This document shows positions 7,402 to 15,667 of a stretch of 29,585 bases of DNA, piece after piece. Positions within the stretch are counted from its first letter, which is position 1, and each line of letters begins with the position of its first letter. The translations under genes and the position numbers were made by a program. Below the pieces are notes generated by a model that was not told the origin of the DNA, searched no databases, and saw only the letters and a program-made list of their open reading frames with translations. Source of the stretch: an uncultured Clostridia bacterium (GTDB lineage: Bacteria; Bacillota; Clostridia; Oscillospirales; Oscillospiraceae); contig CALERM010000081.1 in NCBI GenBank assembly GCA_937907715.1, positions 1 to 29,585 on the forward strand, in the 5' to 3' direction.

Positions 7402-8421
7402 TTATGCAAGCGCCTGCCTGACGCGCGCAAGCAGCTTCCGCTTTTTTTCCTCCGGCAGGAACGCTGCTTCCGCGGCGAACGCCAGCATTTTTCCGAGATC
7501 CTGCCGCGTAAAGCCCATATCCTCCACACAGCGGCGGTATTCCTCCTCCAGATTTACGGCGGCGAGGGTCATATTGTCCGTGCTGATGCAAAGGCGCAGC
7601 CCGGCGTCCAGCAGCTTTTTCGCCGGATGCTCCCGGTAAGACGGCTGTGTGTGGCACTGAATGTTGCTCGTCGGGCAAATTTCCAGCGTCACGCCGCGCG
7701 CAATCGCGCGTTCCCACAAAGAAGGATCATCATAGATATGATGTCCGTGCCCGATGCGCGTCACGCCAAAATTAAGCGCGTCCCGCGCGGTATCCGGTCC
7801 CTGCGAGTCTCCCGCGTGGCACGTCGCCGGAACGCCCAGCTCGCGCGCCAGATCGAATACCGGATGGAAGCTTCGCAGCGGCACAATGCCCTCGGCGCCG
7901 GCCAGGTCTGCGCCCACGACGCCGCGCCCAAGAAATTCCTTTGCCAGACGCACGGTCTCCAGATTCTCCTGCATATTGACCGTCTCGGGTCCGATGCACA
8001 TTGCGCAGAGCAAAATGCCTGCGTCGTAGCCCGGGTTTTCTGTCAGCGCCTGCCGCCTGCCCTCCAGAACCGCCTCGATTGCCTGCCGCTGCGTAAGCCC
8101 TTCGCGTCTGTGAAGCTGCGGGGCGAAGCGAATCTCGTCGTAAATATGCCCCTGCCGGGAAAGCTCCGTCATCAGGTCCTTCGTCACGCGGGCAATGGAT
8201 TTTTCATCCTGCATGAGCTGCAAGGGCAGCTCAAAGCGCGCCAGATACGTATTGACATCCGCGCAGTCGCTCGTTTCGATCAGCCAGCGCCGGAAATCTT
8301 CGAGCGTTTCAGCGGGCATGGGGACGCCCTTTTCCTGCGCCAGCGCCCACATGGTCTGCGGCGGAATCGCGCCGTCCAGATGCAGATGCAGTTCGATCAG
8401 CGGAAGCTTCAACTGTTCCAT
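7402..8421 (-). CDS. add: Adenosine deaminase family protein
   Basis: Protein of 339 aa, normal for bacterial adenosine deaminase, which turns adenosine into inosine with a Zn ion. The metal motif HLHLDGA gives His12 and His14; further motifs are CHAGD (His202), RIGHGHHI, EICPTSN and ISTDN (Asp282). Two residues differ from the well-studied enzymes: the catalytic glutamate of HAGE is Asp205, and the second Asp of the TDD pair is Asn283. Deamination is still likely, but substrate preference may differ. Two ATGs are possible (8427 and 8421); the second is preferred because the AGGAGAG site is only 2 bases from the first. It diverges from the nucleoside importer. Confidence 0.9.
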   Translation of the reverse strand: MEQLKLPLIELHLHLDGAIPPQTMWALAQEKGVPMPAETLEDFRRWLIETSDCADVNTYLARFELPLQLMQDEKSIARVTKDLMTELSRQGHIYDEIRFAPQLHRREGLTQRQAIEAVLEGRRQALTENPGYDAGILLCAMCIGPETVNMQENLETVRLAKEFLGRGVVGADLAGAEGIVPLRSFHPVFDLARELGVPATCHAGDSQGPDTARDALNFGVTRIGHGHHIYDDPSLWERAIARGVTLEICPTSNIQCHTQPSYREHPAKKLLDAGLRLCISTDNMTLAAVNLEEEYRRCVEDMGFTRQDLGKMLAFAAEAAFLPEEKKRKLLARVRQALA

Positions 8422-8524
8422 ATCCATCTCTCCTTTTTTTCATTGTAATGGGGGCGAAGCGTCCGCGTCAAGCGGTTTTCGCCTGAAAATTTTTTTGGAA
8501 CGCTCTTTTTTCGTTTGCGCAGTG

Positions 8525-8553
8525 TTGACAGCCGGGTAGAAAGTATGTACAAT
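8525..8553 (+). promoter_or_regulatory. Strong sigma-A promoter for the nucleoside importer
   Basis: A perfect TTGACA (8525-8530), a 17-bp spacer and TACAAT (8548-8553). The start falls near 8560, giving a 50-nt leader. Confidence 0.9.
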
Positions 8554-8559
8554 AAACGT

Positions 8560-8573
8560 GTATCTTCGGATAC
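8560..8573 (+). promoter_or_regulatory. 5'-end hairpin with cUUCGg tetraloop
   Basis: GTATC-TTCG-GATAC forms a 5-bp stem closed by C-G around a UUCG tetraloop, at the predicted 5' end of the importer mRNA. It could stabilise the transcript, or as DNA act as a small palindromic operator. Its role is inferred. Confidence 0.45.
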
Positions 8574-8609
8574 TGATTTTATCGAAAAACACAAAATGGA
8601 GGAACCAAA

Positions 8610-9812
8610 ATGAAAAAGATCCTTGCGCTTCTGCTGGCTCTTGTCATGGTCTTCTCTCTGGTAGCCTGCGCTTCCAAGACCGAGACCCCCGCGACCGAGA
8701 CCACGACGGAAGAAACCGCAACCGAAACCACGACCGAAGAAAAGACCGAAGAGCCCGCTGCTGAGGAAACGACCGAAGAGCCCGCTGCCGAAGAAGGCAA
8801 GGTTTACAACGTCGCTTACCTCGTCAACGGCAACCTCGGCGACAAGTCCTTCTTCGACTCTGCCGAAGCAGGTCTGGCACAGCTGAAGGCTGACGGCCGC
8901 ATCGACTATGTGACCATCGAAATGGGCGGCACCGACGAAGACCAGCCCACGTGGCTGTCCACGCTGTACGACGTCTCCGAAGACGGCGGCTACGACCTGA
9001 TCATCTGCGGCACCTACCAGATGCCCGACTACCTGAAGGAAGTTGCCACGCAGTATCCCGACCAGCTGTACGCCATTTTTGACGATACCACCTATGTCGG
9101 CGAAAACAAGAACGTTGTCAACCTGTCCTATCGTCAGAACGACATGGGCTACCTCGTCGGCGTCTTCGCAGCCTGCATGACCGTTGACACCAACATTGCC
9201 AACATCAACGAGGACGCAGTCGTCGGCTTCGTCGGCGGCGTTGACTCTCCTGTCATCAACGACTTCCTGATCGGCTTCATCGAGGGCGCACAGTCCGTCA
9301 ACCCCGACATTAAGGTTGATACCCGCTACACCAACGACTATGTCGATACCGCGATCGCCAAGGAATACGGTCTGTCCATGATCAACGACAACAAGTGCGA
9401 CATCATCTGGGGCGTCGCAGGTAACGCCGGCAACGGCGCTGCCGAAGCTGCTCTTGAGACCGGCAAGGCATGGTTCATCGGCGTTGACTCCGACCAGGAG
9501 CTGACCTTCTCCCCGGACCTGGCTGCCATCACGCTGACCTCGGGTCTGAAGAACATCGGCAACTCCCTCGTCTGGCTCTTCGACGAGTGGGATGCAGGCC
9601 GCACCTATTGGGGCCAGGTCGTTGAGCTCGGCATCGCGGAAGGCGGCGTCGGCATCGTGACCGATAAGAACTACGACAAGCTCGCCTCCGCTGAGACGAA
9701 GGCTGCTGTCGAGGCTGCACAGAACGCGATTCTCAACGGCGAAGTCGTCGTTGACTCCGCGCTGACCAACCAGGATCTGGCAGTCGAGCTGCGCGACTCT
9801 GTCCGTCCGTAA
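8610..9812 (+). CDS. BMP-family nucleoside-binding lipoprotein of an ABC importer
   Basis: Protein of 400 aa. A lipoprotein signal peptide ends in SLVAC with the lipid-modified Cys20. A Thr/Glu-rich linker of about 40 residues with imperfect repeats of the EETTEEPAAEE kind follows. The rest is a BmpA/PnrA/NupN-type periplasmic-binding fold (YNVAYLVNGNLGDKSFFDSA, FDDTTYVG, YLVGVFAACMT, VGFVGGVDSPVINDF, GVDSDQELTF). Characterised members bind purine and other nucleosides outside the membrane. It heads the transporter operon and is separated from the ATPase by a terminator, which would give more binding protein than membrane components. GGAGG precedes the ATG. Confidence 0.93.
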   Translation: MKKILALLLALVMVFSLVACASKTETPATETTTEETATETTTEEKTEEPAAEETTEEPAAEEGKVYNVAYLVNGNLGDKSFFDSAEAGLAQLKADGRIDYVTIEMGGTDEDQPTWLSTLYDVSEDGGYDLIICGTYQMPDYLKEVATQYPDQLYAIFDDTTYVGENKNVVNLSYRQNDMGYLVGVFAACMTVDTNIANINEDAVVGFVGGVDSPVINDFLIGFIEGAQSVNPDIKVDTRYTNDYVDTAIAKEYGLSMINDNKCDIIWGVAGNAGNGAAEAALETGKAWFIGVDSDQELTFSPDLAAITLTSGLKNIGNSLVWLFDEWDAGRTYWGQVVELGIAEGGVGIVTDKNYDKLASAETKAAVEAAQNAILNGEVVVDSALTNQDLAVELRDSVRP

Positions 9813-9845
9813 GCTTGCTGCACAAGCGAACAGTCTGAGCTGTCC

Positions 9846-9871
9846 AAGGGGGCTCGTAAGAGCCCCCTTTT
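9846..9871 (+). terminator. Intrinsic terminator between binding protein and ATPase genes
   Basis: A 10-bp stem AAGGGGGCTC/GAGCCCCCTT (9846-9855 with 9860-9869) with GTAA loop, followed by TT. The T-run is short, so partial read-through into the ATPase gene is likely, as in many ABC operons with an abundant binding protein. Confidence 0.78.
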
Positions 9872-9985
9872 CTCATTTCCGCTATGCTCGCGGGACGCCC
9901 AAGCGTCCTTGTGCGCGCCGCAAGCACAGGGAAAGCAGATCCGCGCGAAAGCGCAAGTACACAGAAAACAGGAGGAACGCATCGT

Positions 9986-11566
9986 ATGCCAGACGAGAAA
10001 ACCGGTCGTTTGGACGAGGAATTCGTCGTCCAGATGAAAGGGATTACCAAGGTGTATCCCAACGGCGTCGCTGCCAACCAGGGCGTGGATTTCAACCTGC
10101 GCAAGGGTGAAATTCATGCACTGATGGGCGAAAACGGCGCAGGTAAATCGACGCTTATGAAAATGCTCTTCGGTCTGGAGCAGCCGACGAGCGGTGAAAT
10201 CTGGGTCAATGGAGAAAAGCTGAACCTCTCTTCTCCCTCTGTCGCCATCTCCCACGGCATCGGCATGGTCCATCAGCACTTCATGCTGGTCCCGAGCCTG
10301 ACGGTCGCGGAAAATATGGTCCTCGGCATGGTACCCAGGAAGGGGCTTTTCATCGACCACGCGAAGGCAGTTGAAATCACGAAGGAGTATGCCGAGCGGT
10401 TTAACCTGCATGTGGAGCCTGAGGCAAAGGTCGTCGACATCCCTGTCGGCATGAAGCAGAAGGTGGAGATTCTCAAAGCCCTTGTGCGCGGCGCGAAGAT
10501 TCTGATTCTCGACGAGCCGACCGCGGTTCTGACCACACAGGAGACAACCGAGCTGTTCAAGGAGCTGATTCACCTCAAGAATCAGGGCTACACCATCGTC
10601 TTCATCTCCCACAAGCTGAATGAAATCATGGAGATCACCGACCGGCTGACGATCATGCGCGGCGGCAGGTCCATGGGCGTTTACAACACGTGCGACGTGA
10701 CCAAGGAAGAAATCTCCCGCCTGATGGTCGGGCGCGACGTCATCTTGAACGTGCAGAAGGACGAAGCCCGACCGACCGACACGGTCCTTCGCGTGCGCGA
10801 CCTCGAATACGTCAACGAATGGCACAAGAAGGTGCTCGACAAGGTGTCCTTTGATGTACGCAAGGGCGAAATTCTGGGCATCGCAGGCGTCGAAGGAAAC
10901 GGTCAGAAGGAGCTGGTCGACATGCTCTTCGGCTTCAATACCCCGAACGCCGGCACCATCCATGTCGAAGGTGCGAGTATTCTCGGCTTGAGCCAGAACA
11001 AAATCCGGGGGCTCGGCGTTTCGCTTGTTCCTGAAGACCGCATGCTCTTCGGCATCGCGGGAACCGCCAGCATTGAGGAGAACATCCTCTCCGACCGCTG
11101 CGCGGACAAGCGCTTCAACAAAGGCCCGCTGTTCAATATGAAGGCGATTCATGAAGAAGCCGACCGGCTCATCAAAGAATACACCGTGCTGTGCAAGTCG
11201 AGAAAGCAGCAGGTCGGCATGCTCTCCGGCGGCAATATCCAGAAGGTCGTCGTCGCGCGCGAGTTCTCCAACGACCCCGTCCTCATTCTCGCCGACCAGC
11301 CCACGCGCGGCATCGACGTCGGTGCGACGGAGTTCATCCGCAAAAAGCTTGTCGAGCTTTCCCGCTCCGGCATTGCGGTGCTGCTGGTCTCCGCCGACCT
11401 CAACGAGGTCATGGAGCTTTCCGACAGCCTGATTGTCATGCAGGGCGGTCACATCGCGGCATACTTCGAAGACACGAAAGCGCTCACCGACGATCAGATG
11501 GGCGAGTACATGCTGGGTCTCAAGCAGCAGTCCGCCGATCAAATCAGGAGGGTTTGCCATGACTAA
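9986..11566 (+). CDS. Nucleoside ABC transporter ATP-binding protein (two fused ABC domains)
   Basis: Protein of 526 aa with two ABC domains, as in NupO/YufO and sugar importers. Domain 1 has an intact Walker A (GENGAGKST) and Walker B (ILILDEPTAVL) but a degenerate signature (IPVGMKQKVEI). Domain 2 has a degenerate Walker A (GVEGNGQKEL), a signature LSGGNIQK, and ILADQPTRGIDVG. This asymmetry is usual for the family. It powers nucleoside import at the inner face of the membrane. The frame is open upstream, but the ATG at 9986 has an AGGAGGAA site. The permease start overlaps its end by 8 bases, showing translational coupling. Confidence 0.95.
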   Translation: MPDEKTGRLDEEFVVQMKGITKVYPNGVAANQGVDFNLRKGEIHALMGENGAGKSTLMKMLFGLEQPTSGEIWVNGEKLNLSSPSVAISHGIGMVHQHFMLVPSLTVAENMVLGMVPRKGLFIDHAKAVEITKEYAERFNLHVEPEAKVVDIPVGMKQKVEILKALVRGAKILILDEPTAVLTTQETTELFKELIHLKNQGYTIVFISHKLNEIMEITDRLTIMRGGRSMGVYNTCDVTKEEISRLMVGRDVILNVQKDEARPTDTVLRVRDLEYVNEWHKKVLDKVSFDVRKGEILGIAGVEGNGQKELVDMLFGFNTPNAGTIHVEGASILGLSQNKIRGLGVSLVPEDRMLFGIAGTASIEENILSDRCADKRFNKGPLFNMKAIHEEADRLIKEYTVLCKSRKQQVGMLSGGNIQKVVVAREFSNDPVLILADQPTRGIDVGATEFIRKKLVELSRSGIAVLLVSADLNEVMELSDSLIVMQGGHIAAYFEDTKALTDDQMGEYMLGLKQQSADQIRRVCHD

Positions 11567-12722
11567 AAAACGTGAATTGATGTTCTCCATTGTACGGGGA
11601 TTTCTGGCGATTCTCATTGCTCTTCTTGTCGCGACGTTTCTGATTTTCATCAGCGCAAACGGCGAGAGCGTCTCGGAAAAGCTCTCGTCCACCGGCGACG
11701 CACTCAAGCAGATGCTGGTAGGACCGCTGTTCCGCATGGGCAAAAACGGTACGCGCTTTGAAACCAAGCGCCTGACCGACATTCTTGCCTCCATGATTCC
11801 GATCATCTTTACCGGTCTTTCGGTCTGCATCATGTTCTCCGCCAACCAGTTCAACATGGGCGCGGAGGGCGGCATTATGCTCGGCGCATTCGTCACCGCC
11901 ATGGCGGCAATCTATCTGCCGATGGCGGCAGGACTTCACCCGATCGTAGCAATCCTGCTCGGCGGCATCGCCGTAGGCTTGATGATGCTGCTTCCGGCGC
12001 TTCTCAAGAGCAAGCTGGACGTGAGCGAGATGGTTTGCTCGCTGATGCTCAACTACATCGTCATGTACCTGATCAAGTTCGTCCTAAACACCTATCTTGC
12101 CGATAAGTCCAAGGGACAGATTCAGTCGTATGAGTTCCTGGAGTCGGCAAAGATCGCGCAGCTGGTGGACGACGGCTCGAAGCTCTCGGTCGGCTTTCTG
12201 ATTGCCATTGCGGCTGTCATCTTCTGCGGTCTTTTCATGTACCGCACCCGCTGGGGCTATGCCATCCGCATGATCGGCATCAACAAAGCGTTCTCGAAGT
12301 ATTCCGGCATGAAGGTCGGCGCAATTGTCGTTCTGTCGCAGGTCCTCGGCGGCTTCCTCGCCGGCATCGGCGGCGGCATTGAGATGCTGGGCAGATACAA
12401 GACCTTCTCCTGGAGCTCTCTTCCCGGCTACGGTTGGACGGGCATTACCATTGCCATTCTTGCCGGCAATAACCCATGGTTTGTTCCCCCCGCGGCGTTC
12501 TTTATGGCGTATCTTTCCAAGGGCTGCGACCTGATGGCGACGTATGCGAAGGTCCCCGCGCAGCTGATCGATATCATTCAGGGCGTGATCTTCCTGTTCT
12601 TCGCGGCAGAGCAGTTCCTGTCGAAGTACCGGCAGAAGCTCGTCGTCAAGTCCGCCGAGGAGGAAATTGCGCGCAAGAAAGCGCTGGAGGACGCAAAGGA
12701 AGGAGGACACGCAAATGCTTAG
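11559..12722 (+). CDS. Nucleoside ABC transporter permease 1
   Basis: Protein of 387 aa with about 9-10 hydrophobic segments, of the BPD_transp_2 (LivH/RbsC-like) permease family and NupP-like. Typical stretches are NQFNMGAEGGIMLGAF near residue 100, AIRMIGINKAFSKYSGMKVG, and GFLAGIGGGIEMLGRY. The C-terminus is a charged cytoplasmic tail (EEEIARKKALEDAKE). The ATG is preceded by AGGAGG inside the ATPase gene, with 8 bases of overlap. It forms the membrane channel together with the next gene. Confidence 0.93.
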   Translation: MTKKRELMFSIVRGFLAILIALLVATFLIFISANGESVSEKLSSTGDALKQMLVGPLFRMGKNGTRFETKRLTDILASMIPIIFTGLSVCIMFSANQFNMGAEGGIMLGAFVTAMAAIYLPMAAGLHPIVAILLGGIAVGLMMLLPALLKSKLDVSEMVCSLMLNYIVMYLIKFVLNTYLADKSKGQIQSYEFLESAKIAQLVDDGSKLSVGFLIAIAAVIFCGLFMYRTRWGYAIRMIGINKAFSKYSGMKVGAIVVLSQVLGGFLAGIGGGIEMLGRYKTFSWSSLPGYGWTGITIAILAGNNPWFVPPAAFFMAYLSKGCDLMATYAKVPAQLIDIIQGVIFLFFAAEQFLSKYRQKLVVKSAEEEIARKKALEDAKEGGHANA

Positions 12723-13671
12723 TTTTCTGAAAATGATGCTGACGCCGGAGTTCTTCTTCTCCATTCTGCGCATCTCCGCGCCGATTCTGTTCGCAACGCT
12801 CGGCGCAATCGTGGTAGAAAAGGCAGGCTTCTGTAACATCGGCTTAGAGGGCATCATGATGTTTGCCGCGCTGACCGGCTCTCTTGTCAGCTATTACGCA
12901 GGCAGCTGGTTCTGGGGCTTACTCGCCGCGCTCGCGATGGGTACGATGATGGGACTCATGATGGGCTTTTTTGCCTTCCAGCTGAAGACGGATATTACCC
13001 TCGTCGGTATCGCCGTCAACATGATGGGCTCGGGCGGCACGCTGTTTTTGTGCAAGGTCATTACGAACCTCACCGAAGGCAAGGCAATGGCGTCCTCGAC
13101 GGGTCTGATCACCTCGACGCTCTGCATCCCGAACATCACGATTCCTCTGCTGAACAAGATTCCGTTCCTGGGCGGCGTTCTTTCAGGGCACAGCCTGCTG
13201 ACCTATCTTGCCTTTCTCATCTGCGCTCTGACCTCCGTCATGCTCTATAAGACGAGCCTCGGCATGAACATCCGCGCCGTGGGCGAAAATCCGAATGCAG
13301 CGGCGTCCGTCGGCGTTTCGGTGCTGAAAATCAAGTACACGGCAATCGCCTACTCGGGTCTTATGGCAGGCTTCGGCGGCGCGTTCATGTCGATGTCCTA
13401 CGCACAGGGCTGGAGCCTCGACATGGTCGCAGGACGCGGCTTTATCGCGCTCGCGGCGCAGGCAATGGGCTCTGGCGAGTGCTTCGGCGGTATGCTTTCG
13501 AGCCTGGTCTTCGGCTTTGCGCAGGCGCTCGGCATCAAGTTCTCGGCAAGAGGACTCGATTCGAACCTCGCTTCCCCGATTCCCTATGCGGTCACAATCA
13601 TCGGTCTGGTCGTCTTCTCGCTCGTCCGCAGAAGCCGCATCAAAAAGCAGCACGCAGCGTCGCAATTATAA
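12715..13671 (+). CDS. Nucleoside ABC transporter permease 2
   Basis: Protein of 318 aa and the partner permease (NupQ-like, BPD_transp_2). Recognisable parts are EKAGFCNIGLEGIMMFAAL near the N-terminus, RAVGENPNAAASVGVSVLKIKYTA in the coupling loop, and FGGAFMSMSYAQGW. It starts within the end of permease 1 (8-base overlap) with an AGGAGG site upstream. The importer is complete: binding protein, double ATPase and two permeases. Confidence 0.94.
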   Translation: MLSFLKMMLTPEFFFSILRISAPILFATLGAIVVEKAGFCNIGLEGIMMFAALTGSLVSYYAGSWFWGLLAALAMGTMMGLMMGFFAFQLKTDITLVGIAVNMMGSGGTLFLCKVITNLTEGKAMASSTGLITSTLCIPNITIPLLNKIPFLGGVLSGHSLLTYLAFLICALTSVMLYKTSLGMNIRAVGENPNAAASVGVSVLKIKYTAIAYSGLMAGFGGAFMSMSYAQGWSLDMVAGRGFIALAAQAMGSGECFGGMLSSLVFGFAQALGIKFSARGLDSNLASPIPYAVTIIGLVVFSLVRRSRIKKQHAASQL

Positions 13672-13698
13672 AGAAAGCTTTGCTCTTTCGATAGGATA

Positions 13699-13728
13699 GC
13701 GCCCGCCCGTCCGGGCGGGCGCGTTTTA
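13699..13728 (+). terminator. Intrinsic terminator after the importer operon
   Basis: GCGCCCGCCC/GGGCGGGCGC stem (10 bp) with a 4-base loop, followed by G and TTTT. It separates the permeases from the nucleoside hydrolases. No clear promoter lies between it and 13741, so the hydrolases may rely on read-through. Confidence 0.82.
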
Positions 13729-13740
13729 ATTGGAGGTACT

Positions 13741-14691
13741 ATGTCTGAACTCAAAAAAATTCCCGTCATTTTAGACGGCGACCCCGGTCATGACGACGCC
13801 ATCGCCTGGACTCTGGCGCAGGGCAGCGGTCGGTTTGACATTCTTGCCGTGACCTCGTGCAGCGGTAACGTCGGCATCGAAAAAACCACCTACAACGCGC
13901 TTCGCGTGTGTACGCTGCTTGGCATCGACGCCCCCATCGCCGAGGGCTGCCCCCATCCTCTGACGAACGACGTCATGAACGCGCCGTCGGTCCACGGAGA
14001 GTCCGGGCTCGACGGTCCGGCGCTTCCCGAGCCTTCGATGAAGCTTTCTTCCCTTGGCGCGGTCGAGCTGATGGCGAAGGTCCTGCGCGAGTCGCCGGAG
14101 CCGGTCACAATCATTCCCACAGGTCCCGAGACCAATGTGGCGGCGCTTTTGCTGGCGCACCCGGATCTGAAGCCGAAAATCAAGCAAATCTCCCTCATGG
14201 GCGGCGGCATCGCCTACGGCAACTGGACGCCCGCAGCGGAATTCAACATTCTCGTAGACCCCGAGGCGGCAAAGATCGTCTTTGCATCCGGCATTCCGAT
14301 TCTCATGGCAGGGCTCGACGTGACGGAAAAGGCGCTTATTATGCCCGAGGACTTCGAGCGCATCCGCGCATTGGGAAATCCCGTGAGCGGTATCGTCGCG
14401 CAGTGGCTGGAATTTTTCTATATTTTCCACAAGTCCATCGGCTACGAAGGCGCGCCCATGCACGATCCGTGCGCGGTGATGGCGCTTATTTCTCCGGAGG
14501 TCTTTACGATCAAGCCCATGCACGTTGAAATCGAGACGCAGGGCGAATACTGCCGCGGCTGCACGGTGGCAGACCAACTCGGTCTTTCCGGCAAGGCGCC
14601 GAACGCGCAGGTGCTTCTGGACGTCGACCGCAAGGCGTTTGCCGACCGGCTGGTCGAGTCAATGAAATTTTATGGGGAGGGCGCGAAATGA
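13741..14691 (+). CDS. Nucleoside hydrolase, probably pyrimidine-preferring (RihA/RihB-like)
   Basis: Protein of 316 aa of the IUNH family, which hydrolyses ribonucleosides to base and ribose with a bound Ca ion. The metal motif is DGDPGHDDA (Asp12, Asp14, Asp18, Asp19), HGESGLDGP lies near residue 82, and the catalytic MHDPCAV has His241-Asp242. The His within DPGHDDA is typical of E. coli RihA/RihB pyrimidine-specific enzymes, so that preference is suggested but not proven. No signal peptide is seen, so the enzyme is cytoplasmic and would act on nucleosides brought in by the importer upstream. GGAGG precedes the ATG. Its stop overlaps the next start as ATGA. Confidence 0.93.
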   Translation: MSELKKIPVILDGDPGHDDAIAWTLAQGSGRFDILAVTSCSGNVGIEKTTYNALRVCTLLGIDAPIAEGCPHPLTNDVMNAPSVHGESGLDGPALPEPSMKLSSLGAVELMAKVLRESPEPVTIIPTGPETNVAALLLAHPDLKPKIKQISLMGGGIAYGNWTPAAEFNILVDPEAAKIVFASGIPILMAGLDVTEKALIMPEDFERIRALGNPVSGIVAQWLEFFYIFHKSIGYEGAPMHDPCAVMALISPEVFTIKPMHVEIETQGEYCRGCTVADQLGLSGKAPNAQVLLDVDRKAFADRLVESMKFYGEGAK

Positions 14692-15620
14692 AAAAATTTC
14701 CTGTCTGGCTGGACTGCGACGTCGGCGTGGACGACGCAATTGCAATCATGACCGCGCACGCGCTTGCCGAAATGGATCTTCTTGCCATCTCGACCGTCAG
14801 CGGCAACGCGCCGCTCTCGGCTACCTTCCCGAACGCGCACCGCATGAATGGGCTCATGAAGACCCACTATCCCGTCTACAAGGGCGCAGACCGTCCGCTG
14901 CTCGTCGAGCCGCAGTATGCCGCCGCATTTCACGGAGAAAACGGACTGGGCGACGTGGAGCTTCCGCTGCCCGAAGACGCGGTCATGAACGATACGCCTG
15001 CGTGGGATGCGCTGTATGCTTGCGCGAAGCAGCATCCGGGCGAGCTTCGGCTTATTGCCGTGGGTCCTCTGACAAACGTCGCCATCGCGCTGACCAAATA
15101 TCCGGACCTCAGGACGCTTCTTTCTACCATCCTCATCATGGGCGGCGCGGCAGTCGGCGGAAATGTGACTGCCGCGGCGGAGTTCAACATCTACGCAGAC
15201 CCCGACGCGGCGCAGATCGTCTTCAAGTCCGGCGTTCCGATTGTCATGTGCGGGCTGGATGTGACGCTGCAGGCGGTGCTTACTCCTGCGGACTGGGACG
15301 AGCTTGCCGCCACCGGCACACCCGCCGGTGTTTTCACAAAGGCATGCCTGCAAAAGGCGTGGTCGTTCTTACAGCCCATCGGCTTTGCGGGCGTCGCGAT
15401 GCACGATGCGTGCCCGGTCATGTATCTGGCGCATCCGGAGCTGTTCCGCGCGGAGGAAGCGGGCGTGTATGTGGAAACGCGCGGCTCGATTACACGCGGC
15501 AAGACCGTGACCGACCTCTACAGCGACAAGCAGTTTGAAACCAAAAACGCGCTGGTGGTTCTCGGTGTCGACCGTGACCGCTTCATCGCCATCGTAAAGG
15601 ACTGCATCAAAACCATCTGA
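14688..15620 (+). CDS. Second nucleoside hydrolase (IUNH family)
   Basis: Protein of 310 aa, paralogous to its upstream neighbour. The metal motif is DCDVGVDDA (Asp9, Asp11, Asp15, Asp16), with Val where the family usually has Pro. HGENGLGDVELP replaces HGxxGLDGP, and the catalytic MHDACPV gives His239-Asp240. The two copies differ widely in the base-binding loops, so they probably split the nucleoside range rather than being redundant. The start codon overlaps the previous stop by 4 bases (ATGA) with GGGGAGG just upstream, so the pair is translationally coupled. Confidence 0.92.
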   Translation: MKKFPVWLDCDVGVDDAIAIMTAHALAEMDLLAISTVSGNAPLSATFPNAHRMNGLMKTHYPVYKGADRPLLVEPQYAAAFHGENGLGDVELPLPEDAVMNDTPAWDALYACAKQHPGELRLIAVGPLTNVAIALTKYPDLRTLLSTILIMGGAAVGGNVTAAAEFNIYADPDAAQIVFKSGVPIVMCGLDVTLQAVLTPADWDELAATGTPAGVFTKACLQKAWSFLQPIGFAGVAMHDACPVMYLAHPELFRAEEAGVYVETRGSITRGKTVTDLYSDKQFETKNALVVLGVDRDRFIAIVKDCIKTI

Positions 15621-15629
15621 GCATGCAAA

Positions 15630-15664
15630 AGCCTGCCGGTCTGAGACCGGCAGGCTCGTTTTTT
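15630..15664. terminator. Bidirectional intrinsic terminator after the nucleoside hydrolases
   Basis: A perfect 12-bp stem AGCCTGCCGGTC/GACCGGCAGGCT (15630-15641 with 15645-15656), TGA loop, followed by CGTTTTTT. On the minus strand TTTT follows, so it also ends the convergent azoreductase transcript. Confidence 0.92.
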
Positions 15665-15667
15665 GTT

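Noticed and set aside
9671..11902. A 743-codon minus-strand open frame opposite the nucleoside ABC ATPase.
   Set aside because: It runs antisense to an ATPase with all motifs intact and has no family resemblance; a product of high GC and codon bias.
12600..12620. Perfect TGTCGAA 0A-box 7-mer inside the permease gene (another near 990 in the aldo/keto reductase).
   Set aside because: Single intragenic matches are expected by chance in about 30 kb and have no paired box.
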